Assembly (NCBI RefSeq): GCF_902825235.1
Contig: NZ_CADEAJ010000001.1
Span: 493,662 to 557,378, forward strand
Length of the DNA: 63,717 nucleotides
Source: Bartonella vinsonii subsp. vinsonii
GTDB lineage: Bacteria > Pseudomonadota > Alphaproteobacteria > Rhizobiales > Rhizobiaceae
Direction: 5' to 3'
Part shown: positions 35,884 to 44,894 of the stretch, piece by piece
Position numbering within the stretch: position 1 is the first letter of the stretch
Layout: each line of letters opens with the position of its first letter
Position numbers and translations under genes: made by a program
Notes under the pieces: model-generated
Told to the model about the DNA's origin: nothing
Databases searched by the model: none
Seen by the model: the letters and a program-made list of their open reading frames with translations, nothing else

Positions 35884-37209
35884 ATGATGACTATAACGAG
35901 ACATAATTTTTTTTCTTGGCTTATCGTCACTTGTTGTTTGGGGTTTTCAAGTTTTTCACCGGTTCATGCACAACTGAAAGGTACTATTTCTAGTGCTGAC
36001 TTTAATCCTATTCCTATTGCTATTACGGATTTTATTTCTAATGATTCGATAGGGTTGAAAATAGCAGCTGTGGTTAAAGATGATCTTGAACGGTCAGGAC
36101 TTTTTTTACCGCTTGATAAGGCGTCTTTTTTTGAAAGAATTATCAATCCTAACAGGCAACCGCGTTTTAAGTATTGGAAAAAAACAAAAGCGCAAGGGTT
36201 GGTTACTGGACAAGTGATAAGGGAAGTTGATGGCCGATTGAGAGTCGAGTTTCGTTTATGGGATGTCTTTGGACAACGACAACTCAAGGGACGGCGTTTT
36301 TATACTGCTATAGAACATTGGCGGCGTGTTGCACATATGATTGCCGATGAGATCTATAGTGAGATGACAGGGGAAAGCGGTTATTTCGATACGCGAATTG
36401 TTTTTATAGATGAAACGGGTCCCCAAGATGCACGTATTAAACGCTTAGCGATTATGGATCAAGATGGAGCAAATTTTGTCTATATTTCTGATGGGAGTGA
36501 GTTGGTTCTCACACCACGCTTTTCACCAAAGCGACAAGAAATTACCTATATGGCTTATCCCCATAATCAAGTGCCCCACGTTTATCTTCAACAAATTGAA
36601 AGGGGACAAAGAGAGTTGATAGGAACCTTTAACAATATGACAATTGCTCCCCGTTTTTCTTCTGATGGACAAAAAGTGATTATGAGTTTGTTGCAAAATG
36701 ATGGGAGTGCAAATCTTTATACTATGGATTTACGTACCCGTACAATGACGCGGCTTACAACAACTTCGGCCATTGATACATCAGCCTCTTATTCACCCGA
36801 TGGGACACAAATCGTCTTTTCCTCTGATCGCAGCGGAAAGCCGCAAATCTATACAATGAATGCGGATGGAAGCAATGTTCAGCGTATTTCCTCAAATGAA
36901 GGGAGCTATTCTACGCCCATTTGGTCACCACGGGGTGATTATATTGCTTTTACAAAACAATCAGAGGGACAATTTTCCATTGGTGTTATGCGCCCTGATG
37001 GACAAGGAGAAAGAATTTTAACGACAGGGTTTCACAATGAGGGACCAACTTGGGCTCCTAATGGGCGCGTGTTGATGTTCTTTCGTAAAAATCCGGGCAT
37101 GGGTCCCAAACTTTATACCATTGATATTACTGGACGCAATGAACGCCAAGTCGATACGCCCAATGATGCTTCTGATCCAGCATGGTCGCCATTGCTTCAT
37201 ATGCAATAA
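35884..37209 (+). CDS. tolB: Tol-Pal periplasmic protein TolB
   Basis: A 441-residue periplasmic protein: signal peptide [20 protein letters not shown] with AQ cleavage, an N-terminal domain ([20 protein letters not shown]), and a six-bladed beta propeller with repeated blocks such as [20 protein letters not shown] and [20 protein letters not shown]. TolB binds Pal and colicin-like partners and is part of Tol-Pal. AAAGGATACATTCC lies before the ATG. Pal would normally follow at once but is 5.5 kb away. Confidence 0.95.
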   Translation: MMTITRHNFFSWLIVTCCLGFSSFSPVHAQLKGTISSADFNPIPIAITDFISNDSIGLKIAAVVKDDLERSGLFLPLDKASFFERIINPNRQPRFKYWKKTKAQGLVTGQVIREVDGRLRVEFRLWDVFGQRQLKGRRFYTAIEHWRRVAHMIADEIYSEMTGESGYFDTRIVFIDETGPQDARIKRLAIMDQDGANFVYISDGSELVLTPRFSPKRQEITYMAYPHNQVPHVYLQQIERGQRELIGTFNNMTIAPRFSSDGQKVIMSLLQNDGSANLYTMDLRTRTMTRLTTTSAIDTSASYSPDGTQIVFSSDRSGKPQIYTMNADGSNVQRISSNEGSYSTPIWSPRGDYIAFTKQSEGQFSIGVMRPDGQGERILTTGFHNEGPTWAPNGRVLMFFRKNPGMGPKLYTIDITGRNERQVDTPNDASDPAWSPLLHMQ

Positions 37210-37934
37210 AGGGAGCCGTTGAAGTAAAAACAAACAATGCGAAAGTCTATGCAAGTATCATCTCTCAAGTTGCAGAAAGGTGATTTATTGCATTTATAAG
37301 GGGGTGACCTGAAGCTCTTGTAAGCTTTACACTCCATTTGCTGTGGTTTGGTGGTGTTGGAGTTTCTTGGAATGCTTTTAGATAAAGGGGGGCTTTAACA
37401 GGTAATCTGAACTGCATGAAAAGCTTTAAGCGGGGGAGTATTTTGATGTGATTGATTGGGAGTTCTTTTGCTGTTTAAGCAAAAGGTGGAGGATGCGTAA
37501 AATGCATTGCTCTCCCGTTTTTTCGGTAATGTGCGTTTTTCTGCTTTAAAATTTTGCTAAAAGTTTTTTTAAACTGTTTGATTGATTACACTCTTATCGG
37601 TGGCTAATAGATGATGGAGCATGACTATCTTCACAATCAAGTTTGCTACTTTGCAGTTTTTTAATCAAGACAAAGACTTAAAAAACAAGACCCTTAACCT
37701 GTTTTTGGTTAAAATTTTGCTATTCGTGTTATAAGGCAAGATTAAGTGGATGTGTATATTAAAAATAGCAGTTATGTTTTAATTTAGTCTATTTATCAAT
37801 AAGCTGAAATGTGGTGAATATTAAGATAAGTACAAAGAAATAGATAATGAACTTTTTCAAGAATTTTAATAAAAACTGTATTGGAAGTTATTGACAAAAA
37901 GTATCATTTGGAATTGAAGCGGGGGTATAATCTC
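37210..37934. other. Intergenic stretch after tolB, no gene seen
   Basis: About 725 AT-rich bases with no convincing gene. Short G-rich islands (GGGGGTGACC near 37300) are present; no relic of tolB was found. Confidence 0.45.
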
Positions 37935-39053
37935 ATGAAATTAGCCACAAACAAGGAAATAATTAACAGCTGCTTTGCAGAGGACGTTAAGAATTACAAT
38001 CGGCGTATTCCAGAAGGCTTAAAGGATTTCTATGAGGATAGGAAAGATTCGTTAATAAATGATGCTAAGCTTCAAGAGAAAATTTTGGAGTCTTTAATAC
38101 AGGATATGTCGTTAACATCGGATGATTCCAATCCATTAAAGTTGTTTCTTGAACAAGACATTTCTTTTAGGGAGGCGCAAGGGGCGAGAGTTTTTAATAC
38201 TATTAGAGGGGAGCATTGGATCCCTGTTAAAAGTGGAGAAGGCGTTGATCGATTGAAAGTAAATGATCCAGAAATTGAAGCATCATCTATACCGGAAAAA
38301 CGAGAAGATAGATATACATTTACAATGACGTGTGAACAAAGAGAGCATGCTTTTAGAGAAGAGTATGGGCTGTACAGTCTTTTAGAAGATATCAGATCGT
38401 TCTTCCGAAAGCAGGATAATACTAAGAGTTACAATTGGTTAGAAAAGCTCATTGATAGTGCATTAAACAGTGAAGTTGCACCGTTGCGCGAAACACAAGA
38501 AATCTACATTCCAGACATTCGTAATCTTCGTTTAGATGAACAATCATATAAGCTTGCTATAAGCATCATTCAACAAGCAGTCAGAGGTCTTAAAGTTCCC
38601 TCACGTTTGTACAATGCTTGTTATTTTCAAAAAGCTTGTTCTTGGCGTGATCTTGTATTCATTTTTGGCATATTGGGCATGGATGATCAAGGTCTTAACG
38701 AAGTCATGAATATGTCGACAGTTTATGACGCTAAAAAGAGTTTTTTACAAGTACAAAATTTTGGTGAGAAAAATAGCGATGTTATTGGTCTTGCCATGTC
38801 AAAAAAAGCGATATCTATCGATGACTTAAAAATAACACGGCTGAGCGATTTTGATCCAATCAATTTGTGCATGAAGATCTTTTTTCATATTTCGCAATCG
38901 TCATTATTTCGTCCGTTTGAAACAATGATTGTCTTTAAAGCAGGGACTGATGATCAGATTGAAAAAACAATAAAAAGGTATGAGGGCGCCAATGACATGA
39001 AGTTAAAAGAAGAAGCAGAGAAAGAAGCTTTAAAAAGAGTAAAAGTGCTATAA
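37935..39053 (+). CDS. Unknown soluble protein within the tolB-pal interruption
   Basis: A 372-residue protein I do not recognise. It has no signal peptide or membrane helix, is mainly helical and is charged (for example KFLEQ and the lysine-glutamate end KLKEEAEKEALKRVKVL). The middle (YGLYSLLEDIRSFFRKQDNT, then IIQQAVRGLKVPSRLYNACY) looks like packed helices; no catalytic motif is apparent. The frame extends 18 codons upstream from a TTG, but GGGGG before ATG 37935 favours this start. Flanked by long non-coding DNA and a Brt/Trp cassette, it looks like an accessory gene. Confidence 0.65.
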   Translation: MKLATNKEIINSCFAEDVKNYNRRIPEGLKDFYEDRKDSLINDAKLQEKILESLIQDMSLTSDDSNPLKLFLEQDISFREAQGARVFNTIRGEHWIPVKSGEGVDRLKVNDPEIEASSIPEKREDRYTFTMTCEQREHAFREEYGLYSLLEDIRSFFRKQDNTKSYNWLEKLIDSALNSEVAPLRETQEIYIPDIRNLRLDEQSYKLAISIIQQAVRGLKVPSRLYNACYFQKACSWRDLVFIFGILGMDDQGLNEVMNMSTVYDAKKSFLQVQNFGEKNSDVIGLAMSKKAISIDDLKITRLSDFDPINLCMKIFFHISQSSLFRPFETMIVFKAGTDDQIEKTIKRYEGANDMKLKEEAEKEALKRVKVL

Positions 39054-39222
39054 AAAAGATAAATTGAGGCATTCAAAAGTCATTGGGAAATTATAAGTTA
39101 CAACAAAAATGCAGCTTATTATCCTATCTGCCGTAAAACATCACTCTTTGAAGGTGTGTGCTGGTTTGAATTTGACTTAAGGGGGGATATGAATGGAATA
39201 ATGTTAATTGTTATTCTTTTGC

Positions 39223-39594
39223 TTAATCAGACATCAACCACAAGATTGCTTTTTGTTTTTTAGATTTGAGCTCTCTAAAATTTTTTACAAGTACCTGTTC
39301 TTTTTCACTATAGGTTTCTTGATCGTGGTGTAAGAGAGTTTCTTTTGTGGGCATATCTTCTTTTGTAACAATGTCTGCATAAAAAAAGGTAATAGGGACT
39401 TCTAGGATGTTGGCGATTTCCAGCAAACATTTTGCGCTTACACGATTTAAGCCTTTTTCGTATTTTTGGATTTGTTGGAAACTGACACCTAAATGGCTCC
39501 CTAATTCTTTTTGGGAAAGCCCTATTGAAATGCGTCTGTGATGGATTCTTTTGCCTATCAAAATGTCGATAAAGTGTGGATTTTTAGTTGGCAC
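39223..39594 (-). CDS. Diverged XRE-family regulator (Trp-like), cassette 6
   Basis: A 123-residue Trp-family protein, clearly diverged: HTH GLSQKELGSHLGVSFQQIQK YEKG and C-terminus VLVKNFRELKSKKQKAILWL. Its segment GVSFQQIQKY is closer to the two broken copies (GVNFQQIQKY) than to the four near-identical copies (RVSAQQIQKY). The start is GTG 39594 with GGAGGGGGG upstream, at the place where the others have ATG. It lies on the opposite strand to the neighbouring unknown gene. Confidence 0.8.
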   Translation of the reverse strand: MPTKNPHFIDILIGKRIHHRRISIGLSQKELGSHLGVSFQQIQKYEKGLNRVSAKCLLEIANILEVPITFFYADIVTKEDMPTKETLLHHDQETYSEKEQVLVKNFRELKSKKQKAILWLMSD

Positions 39595-39605
39595 TTCAAG
39601 CCCCC

Positions 39606-39815
39606 CTCCGGTTGCGAGCGCCCTCGCATTGGTATTCCGGGAGCCTGAAAGCACTGACCTCGAATCAGCATTTTGCTTTTAGTGCTCATCGCACCTGGAC
39701 ATAGCAAAATCTCCCGGAATCCCGGGACACCCACAAAAGTGGGTTCATTCTTATGTATCGAGGTTTCGGGCTTTCAGTTCCCTATTGATCGTCGCGTATA
39801 CGACCAAACTCACCC
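39606..39815 (-). ncRNA. Brt-like structured leader RNA, cassette 6
   Basis: All stems kept: CCCAC...GTGGG, TTCCGGGAG with CTCCCGGAA, TTTTGC...GCAAAA with GTGC...GCAC, CTGA...TCAG and GCGAG...CTCGC. The protein has diverged more than this RNA. The promoter is degraded: TATGAC is replaced by TACTAC and TTGTAA is not found, and no CTGTAA palindrome is present. Confidence 0.6.
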
Positions 39816-40115
39816 TTTAAGTAGTAAAGTAATTTCAGGAAACTGGCAAGAGAAATCAAGAATTTTCTATTCTATTATGCCGTAAAACACTGCTCTTTGA
39901 GGGGGGAGTGAAGAGCTGGAATATTTATAGGGCTTGATTTGTTGAGCCTGATGAAGTGCTGTTGTTTGAGGAGGGGGCGTCTGAAGATTGTGAGAATATT
40001 AGGCAAAAAGCTGGGTTAGTTTACAGAATAGCGTGGGGTGATGAATCTTTTGTTTAGCTGTTTTCTGTAATGATGTAAAAGCGTAAAAACGGTTATCTGT
40101 AAAAGTGAAGCGGAG

Positions 40116-40169
40116 GATTTATGGGTGGAGGATTTATGGGCGGACGATTTATGGGCGGACGATTTATGG
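40116..40169. repeat. 15-bp tandem repeat, about 3.6 copies
   Basis: Unit GATTTATGGGCGGAC (first copy with TGGAG). Non-coding. Confidence 0.7.
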
Positions 40170-40496
40170 ATTGTGCGTGTTTTTATCGTGGTGTGGAGTG
40201 GGGTGAGAGGATTGGGGGAGGTGAAGAGTGTGCAAACTGGAGGGAGAAGTTGGGAGGAAGAGTGCTGTTAAGTGCGTTGGCTAGAGAGAATTGACTGGAG
40301 AAGAGTGTGTGGGGGAGAATGGAGGATGAAGAGAGTGCGCATGGATTAAGAGGTGGTGGTGCGAAGGGATGAAGGATGGATGTTTGAGGGGTAGATACCC
40401 CCTTGGGATGGAAAAAGAATGAAAAGGGGGGGCTTGAAAAAATGAACAGGAGTTTTTGTATTTTTTGAAAGTGTTTTTTGAGCCTGTATGAGAGTA

Positions 40497-40523
40497 CCCC
40501 ACTCTTGAAGTGGGGCTTTGTTT
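40497..40523 (+). terminator. Orphan terminator-like hairpin
   Basis: CCCCACT-CTTGA-AGTGGGG followed by CTTTGTTT on the plus strand. No plus-strand gene ends here; the nearest minus-strand gene (yebC) would meet it without a T-run. It may end an unseen small RNA. Confidence 0.45.
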
Positions 40524-40648
40524 ATGTTGCAACCACAATGAAAGGCAATGACAGTTTTGTGAGCAGTGCAGAAGGTTTTCTGCACAAAAGAGCGTGCACA
40601 ATCATTGTGGCATGCGGGATGATTGCATGGAGGATCATTGTAGAGAGA

Positions 40649-41395
40649 CTAACCAGAGAGTTTTGCTAAAATCTCTTCGCTGACGTCAAAATTAGCATAA
40701 ACATTTTGTACGTCATCATCTTCTTCTAATGTCGAAATAAGCCGTAAAACGGATAAAGCTTTTTCTTCATCTATTGGTGCAAGGGTGGAGGCTTTCCAAA
40801 CGGTTTTGATTGATTCTGCTTCACCAAGTTTTGCTTCAAGCATTTTAGAAACTTCGCCAATATCTTCAAAGGCACAAGTAATATGGTGTCCTGTTTCTTC
40901 TGATTGTACATCTTCTGCACCAGCTTCTATCGCGGCATCCATTATGCTGTCTGCTGTTCCTGCTTCGGGCTTATAGATGATTTCACCAATTCGCTGAAAC
41001 ATGAAGCTTACAGAACCTGTTTCTCCCAAAGCTCCGCCTGATTTCGTGAAGGCAGCCCGTACATTTGAAGCGGTGCGGTTGCGGTTATCAGTTAAAGCTT
41101 CGACAATGACGGCAACACCCCCTGGGCCATATCCTTCGTAGCGCACTTCATCATAATGTTCGACATCGTTTCCTGAAGCTTTTTTAATGGCGCGTTCAAT
41201 GTTGTCTTTCGGCATTGACTGGGCCTTGGCATTCTGAATGGCAAGCCTTAAGCGGGGGTTCATGGCTGGATCAGGTGCCCCTTGTTTGGCTGCAACTGTA
41301 ATTTCGCGTGCAAGCTTAGAAAAAATTTTCGAGCGCATCGCATCTTGACGCCCCTTACGGTGCATAATGTTTTTAAATTGTGAATGGCCTGCCAT
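40649..41395 (-). CDS. yebC: YebC/PmpR-family transcriptional or translational regulator
   Basis: A 248-residue YebC. The N-terminal domain ([50 protein letters not shown]) is highly conserved; the following domains include [20 protein letters not shown] and [20 protein letters not shown]. Members bind DNA or help translation of proline-rich sequences. In many proteobacteria yebC lies upstream of ruvC; here it is 10 kb away on the opposite strand. Confidence 0.93.
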   Translation of the reverse strand: MAGHSQFKNIMHRKGRQDAMRSKIFSKLAREITVAAKQGAPDPAMNPRLRLAIQNAKAQSMPKDNIERAIKKASGNDVEHYDEVRYEGYGPGGVAVIVEALTDNRNRTASNVRAAFTKSGGALGETGSVSFMFQRIGEIIYKPEAGTADSIMDAAIEAGAEDVQSEETGHHITCAFEDIGEVSKMLEAKLGEAESIKTVWKASTLAPIDEEKALSVLRLISTLEEDDDVQNVYANFDVSEEILAKLSG

Positions 41396-41789
41396 AGTTT
41401 TCTTTCCAGTTTAAAGGCTTGTCTTTCCGTTGGGTTTCTCCTGACTTAAGGTGATTAAAGACCTCTTCTCTCAGAATAAATGTGCCGCAACAGAGGGTAT
41501 AAGTGATCGAATAAACTCTTTATAAGAAAATTCACTTTAAAGGTAAAGATACTCTGTTGAGGATCATTACAAGACAGATGTCTTGTCGTTCATTAAAAAT
41601 CAGGCTATAAAGAATATAATTTCATGGCAAAAATGGTTTAATCCCAAAATGGTTTACTCCATCTCTCGCTTTAAATTGAAGAGTGAGTGAAAACGCCTGA
41701 CGTGTGAGAAAAAGTTCTAATGCTCCACAAGGAGCAATAACCTGCCTCAAGAACGCTATAAAGAGGCAAAGTGAGAGGATATTATAGAG
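41396..41789. other. Divergent intergenic region between yebC and the DUF1013 gene
   Basis: About 390 AT-rich bases holding the start regions of both divergent genes; no further feature was seen. Confidence 0.45.
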
Positions 41790-42488
41790 ATGGCAACGCA
41801 ACTTTTGATGCCCAAAGCGACAGCTGTTTGGCTGGTTGATAACACAGCTCTTTCTTTTGATCAGATTGCAGAATTTTGTAAATTGCACGTGTTGGAAGTG
41901 AAAGCTATTGCCGATGGCGAAGCAGCCCATGGTATTAAAGGTCTCAATCCCATTAATTCTGGACAATTGACGCGCAGTGAAATTGCACGCGTGGAGGCTG
42001 ATAAAAATGCACGCTTAAAAATTTCCGAGTCCAGAGTCCGCATTCCGGAAAAAAAACGGAAGGGCGCGCGTTATATTCCTCTTTCTCGACGTCAAGATCG
42101 TCCAAATGGTATCTTGTGGTTGGTGACAAACCACCCCGAGCTGAAAGATGCACAGATTGCACGGTTGATCGGAACAACAAAAGCAACTATTGAACAAATT
42201 CGTCATAGAACACATTGGAATAGCGCCAATTTGGTTTCTCTCGATCCCGTAGGGTTGGGGCTTTGTTCACAAATTGATTTGGATTTTGAACTCCAACGGG
42301 CTGCAAAAAATCGCCCTGCTTCTGTAGAGGGAGATCTGTCTTTGCTTCCAGCATCAGTGACAGAAAATCCTGTTTTCGATAAAGAACAACGTGAAGATGA
42401 TCCTCACAAGACTTTTGATGCCGATAAGGTTTTTGCAAAACTGAATGCTTTGCAGAAAAACCAGCAAGATGACAATAAAGTAGAATGA
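41790..42488 (+). CDS. trcR: DUF1013 family regulator (TrcR-like)
   Basis: A 232-residue protein with the DUF1013 core: LLMPKATAVWLVDNTALSFD, QIAEFCKLHVLEVKAIADGE, then RQDRPNGILWLVTNHPELKD, AQIARLIGTTKATIEQIRHR and THWNSANLVSLDPVGLGLCS. Two predicted helix-turn-helix units (about residues 20-45 and 120-145) suggest DNA binding. NCBI names the family cell cycle transcriptional regulator TrcR; the experimental basis is thin. The last 60 residues are polar and variable. It precedes pal. Confidence 0.85.
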   Translation: MATQLLMPKATAVWLVDNTALSFDQIAEFCKLHVLEVKAIADGEAAHGIKGLNPINSGQLTRSEIARVEADKNARLKISESRVRIPEKKRKGARYIPLSRRQDRPNGILWLVTNHPELKDAQIARLIGTTKATIEQIRHRTHWNSANLVSLDPVGLGLCSQIDLDFELQRAAKNRPASVEGDLSLLPASVTENPVFDKEQREDDPHKTFDADKVFAKLNALQKNQQDDNKVE

Positions 42489-42684
42489 TAGACAAGACAC
42501 TGTAAGCTTCTTGCACGTTGGGGATGAAAGACTGTGGATGAAGAAAAACAGCAAAATTTAAAAATGATGAATAGTTAAAGAATAAAAGAAAGTTTCTGTT
42601 TCATTAGGAATTAACAACTATTCTTGAAGCGCTGTTAAAAGAAGACATCTTTGTTCGTGCTTATTAATTAAGGAGAATCCATAT

Positions 42685-43203
42685 ATGCGCTCTACCAAAA
42701 ATACACTCTTTCATCCCTTAGCTGTGGCTCTTTTTTTCTCATTGTCTTTAGTTGGTTGTGGCAAAAGACATGTGGGAGGACCAAGCGGTATGAACAGTTC
42801 TTATTTGAAGGATGGTTTTCATCAATCTTCTCCAGGTTCGGGGCAGGAATTTACTGTTAACGTTGGAGATCGCGTTTTCTTTAGTCTTGATTCTTCTTCA
42901 ATCGAGCCTGATGCTGAACGTATTTTAATGCGCCAAGCAGAATGGTTGCTTCGTTATCCTTATCATTCTATTATGATTGAAGGCCATGCTGATGAGCGAG
43001 GGACGCGTGAATATAATTTGGCACTTGGACAGCGTCGTGCTGTTGCTGTGCGTAATTATTTGGTTTCTCTTGGCGTATCCGCACAACGAATTCAAACGAT
43101 TTCTTATGGAAAAGAAAGACCTGTTGCGGTGTGTGATGATATTTCTTGTTGGAACCAAAATCGACGTGCTGTTACAACTCTTAATAACATGAACGGTAAT
43201 TAG
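42685..43203 (+). CDS. pal: Peptidoglycan-associated lipoprotein Pal
   Basis: A 172-residue outer membrane lipoprotein. The signal ends in SLVGC with lipidated Cys25. The OmpA-like domain includes RVFFSLDSSSIEPDAERILM, IEGHADERGTREYNLALGQR and RRAVAVRNYL, the peptidoglycan-binding motif. Pal links the outer membrane to the cell wall and is the partner of TolB and TolA. AAGGAGAA precedes the ATG. Followed 50 bases later by cpoB. Confidence 0.95.
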   Translation: MRSTKNTLFHPLAVALFFSLSLVGCGKRHVGGPSGMNSSYLKDGFHQSSPGSGQEFTVNVGDRVFFSLDSSSIEPDAERILMRQAEWLLRYPYHSIMIEGHADERGTREYNLALGQRRAVAVRNYLVSLGVSAQRIQTISYGKERPVAVCDDISCWNQNRRAVTTLNNMNGN

Positions 43204-43253
43204 AATAGATGGTTTCTCTAAATTATTGGATTAGCTTTTGAGGGGAGAAAAAT

Positions 43254-44894
43254 ATGGAGATGTGTTGTAAGAAAAATTGGAAAACTCTCTTTTGTATGGC
43301 AGTTCTCATAGCCTGTTTTACTTCCTCTGCTCAAAGTGCCGCGCGAAAGGCTTCCCAATACTCTCCATCTGACAAGGCTGTTGAGGCGGAGAAAGAGGTT
43401 GCACCGGCTGCGGAGAAGGCTTCTGAGGCGGTGAAGGAAGTGGCGCCTGCTGCGGAGAAGGCTTCTGAGGTGGAGAAAGAGGTTGCGCCTGCTGCGGAGA
43501 AGGCTTCTGAGGCGGAGAAAGAGGTTGCACCTGCTGCGGAGAAGGCTTCTGAGGCGGAGAAAGAGGTTGCACCTGCTGCGGAGAAGGCTTCTGAGGCGGT
43601 GAAGGAAGTGGCACCGGCTGCGGAGAAAGCTTCTGAGGCGGAGAAAGAGGTTGCACCTGCTGCGGAGAAGGCTTCTGAGGCGGTGAAAGAGGTTGCGCCT
43701 GCTGCGGAAAAGGCTTCTGAGGCGGTGAAAGAGGTTGCGCCTGCTGCGGAAAAGGCTTCTGAGGCGGTGAAGGAAGTGGCGCCTGCTGCGGAGAAGGCTT
43801 CTGAGGCGGTGAAGGAAGTGGCACCTGCTGCGGAGAAGGCTTCTGAGGCGGTGAAGGAAGTGGCACCTGCTGCGGAGAAGGCTTCTGAGGTGGAGAAAGA
43901 GGTGGCACCTGCTGCGGAGAAGGCTTCTGAGGCGGTGGAAGAGGTTGCGCCTGCTGCGGAAAAGGCTTCTGAGGTGGAGAAAGCTTCTGAGGCGGTGAAG
44001 GAAGTGGCGCCTGCTGCGGATGAAGGTCCCTCTTTTCAGGGGATGATTCAAAGTCGAGAGTTTATTTTACAAAATCAGAAGGATTTCTTTAAAGATTATG
44101 ATTTGGATAAACTCTTGCAAAGAATACGTACGGTGCTGGAGCATCATGATTTAAAAAATGTCGAAAAGCAATTTCACCAGCTTTTTGATAAAAAAGATTC
44201 TTCTGTTTATTCTTGTGCTGCTGAAAGCGCTGCTTTGGATGAAAACGTGCAGATTGCAAAGGAAGGAATGCTGCAGGAGCAGAACACAAAAGAGGTTCAA
44301 GACAGTGGTGCCAAAGACAGGATGACACATGTGGAGAACTATGAAAGCCGTTTGCAGGGAATCTATGGTCACGGGCAAAAAACAGATGAAAATCTGAAGG
44401 AAGAACATAAAGATGCAAAGGAAGCAGGAAAGCGTTTGGAGGAAAGCCGTTTAGAGAAGATTCATGAACAAGGAGAGCGCTTTGATTCCCATCATGGCGA
44501 AGATTCTTCGCTTCTTTCTGCCAAAGAATTGTATAAAAAAGGCTATAATTTACTTCTTTCTGCCAATTATGTTGATGCTGAAAAAGCTTTTTGTACTTTT
44601 CAACAGCACTATAAAAAAGATCCTTTGCGTGATGATGCTTTGTTTTGGTTGGCAGAAGCTTTGTTAGGACAAAAACGCTATCATGAAGCAGCACAAGTTT
44701 ATCTTAACGCATGGTATACAGATAAAAAAGAGCTCTACTCCTCTGAGATTTTGCTGAAATTAGCAATCAGTATGGTTGCTCTTGATCAGAACAAAGAGGC
44801 TTGTACACTTGCTGCGAAACAATCAAAAGAAACGTTAGAGTCTATCTTTTGTAAACCGGTTAAAAGGAGCGGAGTCGGTCACGGTGGGCATTAG
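43254..44894 (+). CDS. cpoB: CpoB/YbgF-like Tol-Pal protein with long tandem repeats
   Basis: A 546-residue protein: signal peptide (WKTLFCMAVLIACFTSSAQS), then 15 copies of an EVAPAAEKASEAVK-type repeat (residues about 43-255), a charged middle (about 260-420), and a C-terminal TPR region of the YbgF type (AKELYKKGYNLLLSANYVDA, FWLAEALLGQKRYHEAAQVY). CpoB couples Tol-Pal action to peptidoglycan synthesis; usual family members are near 260-330 residues, so the repeats double its size. GAGGGGAGAAAAAT precedes the ATG. The 3' end overlaps the tilS GTG start by 11 bases. Confidence 0.85.
   Translation: MEMCCKKNWKTLFCMAVLIACFTSSAQSAARKASQYSPSDKAVEAEKEVAPAAEKASEAVKEVAPAAEKASEVEKEVAPAAEKASEAEKEVAPAAEKASEAEKEVAPAAEKASEAVKEVAPAAEKASEAEKEVAPAAEKASEAVKEVAPAAEKASEAVKEVAPAAEKASEAVKEVAPAAEKASEAVKEVAPAAEKASEAVKEVAPAAEKASEVEKEVAPAAEKASEAVEEVAPAAEKASEVEKASEAVKEVAPAADEGPSFQGMIQSREFILQNQKDFFKDYDLDKLLQRIRTVLEHHDLKNVEKQFHQLFDKKDSSVYSCAAESAALDENVQIAKEGMLQEQNTKEVQDSGAKDRMTHVENYESRLQGIYGHGQKTDENLKEEHKDAKEAGKRLEESRLEKIHEQGERFDSHHGEDSSLLSAKELYKKGYNLLLSANYVDAEKAFCTFQQHYKKDPLRDDALFWLAEALLGQKRYHEAAQVYLNAWYTDKKELYSSEILLKLAISMVALDQNKEACTLAAKQSKETLESIFCKPVKRSGVGHGGH
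43381..44020 (+). repeat. 42-bp in-frame tandem repeat in cpoB, about 15 copies
   Basis: Units code for EKEVAPAAEKASEA or AVKEVAPAAEKASE with little DNA variation. No stop codons arise in the antisense frames, so long mirror frames appear on the minus strand; these are artefacts of the repeat. Confidence 0.95.

Larger units (their letters stand above)
39830..40648. other. Intergenic stretch with a short 15-bp repeat, no gene seen
   Basis: About 800 bases before yebC. Contains 3-4 copies of GATTTATGGGCGGAC, a GGGGTAGATACCCC hairpin near 40389 and an orphan terminator at 40497. Open frames here are composition-driven. Confidence 0.4.

Noticed and set aside
43218..44051. Long minus-strand frames (277 and 196 codons) rich in arginine, serine or proline opposite cpoB
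   Set aside because: They exist only because the 42-bp repeat on the plus strand has no stop in any frame. The plus strand codes a protein with signal peptide, TPR end and correct context.
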